Below are positions 59,986-64,000 of a stretch of DNA of 64,000 nucleotides, in pieces. The translations under genes and the position numbers were made by a program. The number at the start of each line of letters is the position of its first letter. Position 1 is the first letter of the stretch. Source of the DNA: VFZN01 sp963709325 (GTDB taxonomy: Bacteria; Acidobacteriota; Vicinamibacteria; Vicinamibacterales; UBA2999); contig CAVPVV010000003.1 of assembly GCA_963709325.1 (NCBI GenBank), positions 3,906,001 to 3,970,000 on the forward strand, given 5' to 3'. A model generated the notes under the pieces. It was given only the letters and a program-made list of their open reading frames with translations, had not been told where the DNA came from and ran no database searches.

Positions 59986-61569
59986 ATGCCCGGACAGGAC
60001 GATGTGACGCGGCCGGGGGACGGCGCTGCGGACGTGACGCGTCCGGGCGATGCGGACATCACTCGCGCGGGGCGCGAGCCGGACGTGACCCCAGCTGGCG
60101 ATTCTGTTGCTGCCGCGGCGCCAGGCGCACCCGCTCCGAGGCCCGTGTCACGTGATCGGTACCGTCTGGGCGCGACCCTCGGTGAAGGCGGAATGGCAGT
60201 TGTCGTCGAAGCCGAAGACGTCAACCTGAAGCGGACCGTCGCCATCAAGCAGTTGCGCGAGAGCCTCCGCCACGACGCCGGATCCTGCGCGCGCTTCTTC
60301 GCCGAAGCGGAGATCCTCGCCCAGCTCGAGTACGCCGGCATCGTGCCGGTACACGAAGCCGGCCGGCTCGGGGACGGTGCGCCGTTCTACGCGATGGCGA
60401 AGGTCAGGGGCCTCACCCTCGCCGACCTGCTCGCGCGCGATCTCGCCGCTGGTTTGCGCGTCGCGATGCGCCACGTCGACATCATCCTCCGCGCCGCCGA
60501 GATCGTCGGCCACGCGCATGGCCGCGGTTTGATGCACCTGGACCTGAAGCCGCAGAACATCATGGTGGACCAGGACGGCGCGGTCTACGTGATGGATTGG
60601 GGCATCGCCCGCCGCCTCGGCGCGGATGCCAGCGCCGAACGAGGCGTCCTGCGCGGCACGCCCGCGTACATGGCGCCGGAAGTGGCCGGTGGCCGTGCCG
60701 ACCTCGCCGATGCCCGGAGCGACGTGTTCGCGCTGGGCGTGATGCTCTACGTCGTCCTCACCGGTCGTCGTCCGTTTCCTGGTGAGGCGAGCGAGGCGAT
60801 CAAGGGCATCACGACGGTGACCCCTGCCGAGCCGCGGCGCGTGGCCAGGCACGTGCCGCGCGAGCTGTCGGCAATCTGCATGAAGGCGCTCGCCCGGAAC
60901 CCGGTCGAGCGCTACGCCACGGCCCGAGAGCTGGCGCGAGATCTTCGCGATTACCGCGAATTTCTGCCGATCTCCGCGCTCCAGCCGACGTTTCGCGATC
61001 GGGTCGTGAAGTGGATGCGGCGGCATCCCCGCACCGCTACCGCACTCGCGACATTCGTTGCCGCCCTGCTCGTGTTCGGAGGTATCCGCGCATTCCGGCT
61101 CGCCGCCGAGCGCGAGTTGCTGGAGGGTTTCTGGTCCGAGTACGAAACCATCGCGGCGGATCTCACCCGGTTGGAGAACGAGCTGGCGGCGCTGGATGCG
61201 AATCCACCGCCCCCAGGCGCGTCTGCAAGCGTCGTCCGCCGCGCCGAGCAGGCCCGTTCCGAGCTGCAGCAGCGGATCGAACTGCGCTCGAGTGACGCAC
61301 GGAGCGTCGCGGCCGCCACGCTCGGGCTGACTCGCCATCGGCCGGACGCGCGACTGGTCGAGACGCTTTCGACGCGGGTGCATCACGACCTCGACAGCGC
61401 CCGGGCCGCCGGCGATTTCGTGCGCATGAAAGTCCTGGCCGAGACGCGCCTCGAGCTCCTGGACCAGCTGCAGGACCGCGTTGGATGGCCGGACGAGGAG
61501 CGCGTGTACCTTCGCGAGCGGGTCGCCGAGGCAACGGCCGAACTCGAACGAAGAATGCCAGTTCAGTAA
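59986..61569 (+). CDS. Membrane-bound Ser/Thr protein kinase (non-RD) with N-terminal DVTRPGD repeats
   Basis: A 527-residue Hanks-type kinase: glycine loop GEGGMAVV, Lys88 (VAIKQL), catalytic loop HLDLKPQN at 184-191 (Leu in place of the usual Arg), DWG at 204-206 and GTPAYMAPE. The ~55-residue N-terminus has four heptad repeats of DVTRPGD type (6-12, 16-22, 24-30, 33-39), each with a Thr. A single membrane segment (ATALATFVAALLVFGG) follows the kinase, then a helical, likely extracytoplasmic domain. The Thr repeats may be autophosphorylation or FHA-docking sites; this is inference. Confidence 0.88.
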   Translation: MPGQDDVTRPGDGAADVTRPGDADITRAGREPDVTPAGDSVAAAAPGAPAPRPVSRDRYRLGATLGEGGMAVVVEAEDVNLKRTVAIKQLRESLRHDAGSCARFFAEAEILAQLEYAGIVPVHEAGRLGDGAPFYAMAKVRGLTLADLLARDLAAGLRVAMRHVDIILRAAEIVGHAHGRGLMHLDLKPQNIMVDQDGAVYVMDWGIARRLGADASAERGVLRGTPAYMAPEVAGGRADLADARSDVFALGVMLYVVLTGRRPFPGEASEAIKGITTVTPAEPRRVARHVPRELSAICMKALARNPVERYATARELARDLRDYREFLPISALQPTFRDRVVKWMRRHPRTATALATFVAALLVFGGIRAFRLAAERELLEGFWSEYETIAADLTRLENELAALDANPPPPGASASVVRRAEQARSELQQRIELRSSDARSVAAATLGLTRHRPDARLVETLSTRVHHDLDSARAAGDFVRMKVLAETRLELLDQLQDRVGWPDEERVYLRERVAEATAELERRMPVQ

Positions 61570-61589
61570 GAGAGCCGAGTTGGCACGAC

Positions 61590-61595
61590 TACAAT
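61590..61595 (+). promoter_or_regulatory. -10-like hexamer TACAAT upstream of the PagP gene
   Basis: TACAAT ends 12 nt before the ATG at 61608, and no Shine-Dalgarno sequence is visible between them. Promoter assignment is tentative. Confidence 0.4.
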
Positions 61596-61607
61596 GGCGT
61601 GGTTCTC

Positions 61608-62252
61608 ATGGCAATTGGTAAGACTCGGTTCGGCAGCGCGCTCCGGGCGTGTGCTCTCGCCGCCGCGTTGACGACCGCGCCGCTGGCGGCGCAGCAGGTA
61701 GAGCCTGCCGCCAGTCCCGAAGGTGACGCGACCGCGCCCGGCGATGCCCCCGAACACGAGTCGCAGCCGAAGACCGGCTCGGGGATCAAGAGCATCTGGA
61801 CCTCTGGCGGGTCGGACATCTACGTGCCCGGTTACATCTGGCACCTGCCGTACAAGTATTCAGAGGAGCAGATTGCGCGCTACAACACGACGGCGTGGGG
61901 CTTCGGCTATGGCCGGACGCTGCGCGGCAGCGGCGCCAACCATCCGAAGTCGCTGTTTGCCATCGTCTCGGCGGACTCGTATTCCAAGCCGCAGTACATG
62001 GTCGGCTATTCGTGGCGAGCCCGATGGCATCCGGGCGACGGCCCGTTTGCGCTGAGCGGCGGTTACACGGCGCTGGTGGTGGGCCGCGAGGACAAGTTCA
62101 ACTACGCGCCTCTCCCCGGCCTGCTGCCGCTTGGCTCGATCGGCTTCGATCGCTTCGAGCTGATGGGCGCGTACGTCCCGTACTTCGAGGTCGGCTACTT
62201 CTTCCTGCGCCTCAATTTTGGTGAGGGGCCGCGCGCCAGCCGTCAGAAGTAG
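61608..62252 (+). CDS. pagP: PagP-family lipid A palmitoyltransferase
   Basis: A 214-residue precursor with a signal peptide (ALRACALAAALTTAPLAAQQ) and a short acidic linker. The PagP fold is recognisable throughout: SGGSDIYVPGYIWH (His79), NTTAWGFGYGR, SADSYSK (Asp123-Ser124, matching E. coli Asp76-Ser77), GYSWRARW and LLPLGSIG. PagP transfers palmitate from phospholipid to lipid A in the outer membrane. Its 3' end overlaps the convergent barrel gene by 10 bp. Finding it outside the Proteobacteria is of interest. Confidence 0.85.
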   Translation: MAIGKTRFGSALRACALAAALTTAPLAAQQVEPAASPEGDATAPGDAPEHESQPKTGSGIKSIWTSGGSDIYVPGYIWHLPYKYSEEQIARYNTTAWGFGYGRTLRGSGANHPKSLFAIVSADSYSKPQYMVGYSWRARWHPGDGPFALSGGYTALVVGREDKFNYAPLPGLLPLGSIGFDRFELMGAYVPYFEVGYFFLRLNFGEGPRASRQK

Positions 62253-63112
62253 AAGCCGATCCCGACCAGAGGGCCGTGGAGCGTCTGCTCCACCGTGAAC
62301 GTCCGGTTCCGAACCGTGTCTTCGAGCTTGTAATGCAGGAAGGCGTAGCCGGCGGTAATCCCGAAGTGCCTCAGCGGCTTGAAGTCGATCCTGGCCGACC
62401 CGGACAGCTCGCTGTCGGTGCCGACGCCGAAGCCGCCGCCCTCGAACACGGCGTGGAATTCCAGCCAGCGACCGCCCTCGGTGTGCCAGGAGACGCCGAT
62501 CACCGGATCCCAGATGCTCGGCTTGCGCTCGAACGTGGGAAAACTGGCGAGATTGATGTCGTACTTCATCGCCAGCCGCCGCAGGCCGCCCACCGCGTAG
62601 AGGTCCTTGACGAGGCGCACGCCGGCGGTGCCGTGAAAGTACGTGACGTTGGCATCGACTTGCAGGAAAGGCAGCGAGGGACGATCCCCCCCGAAGGCGG
62701 CCCACAGGCCGTCGCCGTCAATCCGGAAGCGTCCCTTCGATGCGTAGAATCCACCGAAGTAGGCGCCGTCGAAGCGGCCGTCGATGATCTCCCCGCTCCC
62801 GCCGCCCTCGCCGTTGTCGTCCGCCTCGATGGAGACATCGATGCCGATGCCATACGGAAGCCAGATGTAGACGGGATAGATTCCCACTCTCCAGTTGTCG
62901 TACGGGCCGTCACTCGGCGCCGGCGTAGTCTGTGCGCTGGCCGGAGGCGCCGCCTGCGCCGCAGCAAACGCCTTCTTCAGCCCGCTGGCCAGCACCGCCG
63001 ATTGCGCGCTGTCTGCGGGAAGGGTCTGGGCGCCGGCGATGCCGGCAATCCCGGTCACGAGTACGAGTGAAAAAGCGATCGAGCGAAGGGGGAGAGTCGT
63101 CGAGCGGTTCAT
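62243..63112 (-). CDS. Outer-membrane beta-barrel protein, function unknown
   Basis: A 289-residue protein with a signal peptide (AFSLVLVTGIAGIAGAQ) and an Ala/Pro linker. The barrel has strands such as GAYFGGFYASKGRFRIDG, LWAAFGG and GITAGYAFLHYKLED, and ends in GPLVGIGFYF, a C-terminal Phe signature. No family name is certain. It is convergent with pagP (10-bp overlap) and 5 bp from the next minus-strand gene. Confidence 0.75.
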   Translation of the reverse strand: MNRSTTLPLRSIAFSLVLVTGIAGIAGAQTLPADSAQSAVLASGLKKAFAAAQAAPPASAQTTPAPSDGPYDNWRVGIYPVYIWLPYGIGIDVSIEADDNGEGGGSGEIIDGRFDGAYFGGFYASKGRFRIDGDGLWAAFGGDRPSLPFLQVDANVTYFHGTAGVRLVKDLYAVGGLRRLAMKYDINLASFPTFERKPSIWDPVIGVSWHTEGGRWLEFHAVFEGGGFGVGTDSELSGSARIDFKPLRHFGITAGYAFLHYKLEDTVRNRTFTVEQTLHGPLVGIGFYF

Positions 63113-63117
63113 CAGGT

Positions 63118-63489
63118 CTACTTCTTCTTTCCAGTAAAGTCGGCAGTGCCCATGCCGAAGTCGATTGTGCCCTTCATTTCCGAACCGGCGACCTCCGCGG
63201 TCATCCGGATGTCAATCGGGCCGTTCTGCGTGACAACGCTGAAGGCGAGCGACAGCGTGGATCCTGACATCGTGCCCTCGACATTCGTCTCGCCCAGCTG
63301 GCTGCTGAACGTGCCGGTGACCTTGTCGCCGGCCTGCTTGAAGCTGGCATCGGTGTCGACTGTGCCCTGAGGCCCGTTGACCGTGAGCGCCCAGTCACCG
63401 GCGACGCTGGTTTGCGCGGATGCGGCGGCCGCGCCGGCGGTGAGGATGAGCGCGGACACCGCTAAGGACGCGAGTAGTCGTCCGACCAT
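63118..63489 (-). CDS. Small secreted protein, function unknown
   Basis: A 123-residue protein with a signal peptide (LLASLAVSALILTAGAAAASAQ). The Thr/Gly-rich beta domain after it (SVAGDWALTVNGPQGTVDT, DKVTGTFSSQLGET, ADFTGKKK) looks like a small lipocalin-like or DUF domain. GGAGG lies 6 nt before the ATG at 63489. It is probably co-transcribed with the barrel gene. Confidence 0.75.
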   Translation of the reverse strand: MVGRLLASLAVSALILTAGAAAASAQTSVAGDWALTVNGPQGTVDTDASFKQAGDKVTGTFSSQLGETNVEGTMSGSTLSLAFSVVTQNGPIDIRMTAEVAGSEMKGTIDFGMGTADFTGKKK

Positions 63490-63533
63490 GGGAATGCCTC
63501 CAGAACCCAAAAGCGTAGCACGGACGAGGCGGC

Positions 63534-64000
63534 CTACTTCAGCAGGCCGGCCTTCTTCATCTCACTCCGCGCCGCGGTGGCCAGTTCCTTGACGAACGCG
63601 TCCACCTTGGTCGGGTTCGTCGTATTGCTCTGGCCCGCCCAGATCAGCTTGTTCTGGGGGATGGAGTAGACGAGCGTCTCCACGGTGATGATCGTGTTGG
63701 TGCGGACATCGACGCCGCCACCGTAGGCCCCGCCCCATCCGTAGCCGTAGTAGCCGCCCCAGTACGGGCCGTAGCTCGGACCCATGTAGGTGGAGGTGGC
63801 GACGACCTCTTGCGACTTGTCCACCGGGCGCATGACGACGACGCCCGTGGCCCCGGCCGCTTCGATCTGCGCCTTGGCCTTCGCTTCGTCGGAGGCTGCG
63901 GCGTCGGGGACCAGCGTGTAGCTCGGGATGCCCTGCGCGCCGCCCGCAGAGATCTCCCGCGCCAGCGCGTCCTCGGCGGCGCGGCGGGACGCCGCGTTCT
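63534..64000 (-). CDS. Secreted protein, paralogue of the 58.7-kb gene (5' end off the right edge)
   Basis: The visible ~155 residues have EDALAREISAGGAQGI, ATGVVVMRPVD, a Gly/Tyr-rich stretch (GPYWGGYYGYGWGG), IITVETLVYSIPQNKLIWAG and NTTNPTKVDAF. The order of elements is the same as in the protein at 58678-59292, so the two are paralogues. The N-terminus and signal lie beyond the window. Function unknown. Confidence 0.75.
   Translation of the reverse strand, partial: NAASRRAAEDALAREISAGGAQGIPSYTLVPDAAASDEAKAKAQIEAAGATGVVVMRPVDKSQEVVATSTYMGPSYGPYWGGYYGYGWGGAYGGGVDVRTNTIITVETLVYSIPQNKLIWAGQSNTTNPTKVDAFVKELATAARSEMKKAGLLK

Overview
The window is a high-GC (about two thirds G+C by eye) chromosomal segment from a Gram-negative heterotroph. 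The best guess for the host is the Acidobacteriota, probably near the Vicinamibacteria. Reasons are a PadR regulator coupled to an ADOP-type orphan MacB/FtsX permease, many signal-peptide amidohydrolases, dipeptidases and beta-lactamase-fold hydrolases, several outer-membrane barrels and DUF4136-like secreted proteins, and a tail-fibre-domain protein with an S74 chaperone end. This assignment is inference from gene content. I saw no rRNA, tRNA, CRISPR array, insertion sequence or prophage module.

Layout. 1-11 kb is an envelope polysaccharide/lipid locus in two divergent arms. The minus arm holds an O-antigen-ligase-like protein, a GT4 glycosyltransferase, a methyltransferase and two B12-binding radical SAM enzymes. 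The plus arm holds a Wzx-like flippase, a nucleotidyltransferase-fold protein, a secreted PHP-domain protein and a DUF218 protein. 11-19.4 kb holds a TPR protein, gamma-glutamyltransferase, secreted and outer-membrane proteins, a coupled GGR-type flavoprotein and cyclopropane-synthase-like methyltransferase pair, and a broken cupredoxin. 19.5-32.7 kb holds a serine hydrolase, an amidase, an OLD-family nuclease, a carbohydrate-energy run (glycogen phosphorylase, phosphofructokinase, an AspT/YidE-type transporter), an endonuclease/phosphatase-fold protein, a barrel protein and a PAS-GGDEF protein. 32.9-47.4 kb holds a GH105-like hydrolase, a degenerate response regulator, a serine hydrolase, PadR-ADOP, an amidohydrolase, a Phd-VapC toxin-antitoxin pair, a DUF2585 protein, a renal-type dipeptidase and a LytS/LytTR two-component pair. 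47.5-64 kb holds an M20 amidohydrolase, a YwiC-like protein, a malate synthase-like protein with an OFA-family transporter, two genes cut at one junction, a fused 2-oxoacid dehydrogenase E1, paralogous secreted proteins, a Ser/Thr kinase, a PagP homologue and small envelope proteins.

Three patterns run through the window. First, at least five genes are split by a frameshift that one extra base would explain in each case. This points to systematic base-calling error or to real decay. Second, many genes have a TAnnnT hexamer ending about 6-9 nt before the start codon, as expected for leaderless mRNAs. Third, intergenic gaps carry short-period repeat cassettes (heptamers, nonamers and long imperfect inverted repeats), several of them at gene ends or beside promoters.

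Functionally, the genes suggest a cell that degrades peptides and plant or microbial polysaccharide, stores glycogen, builds a modified surface polysaccharide and branched or cyclopropanated lipids, and may palmitoylate its lipid A.
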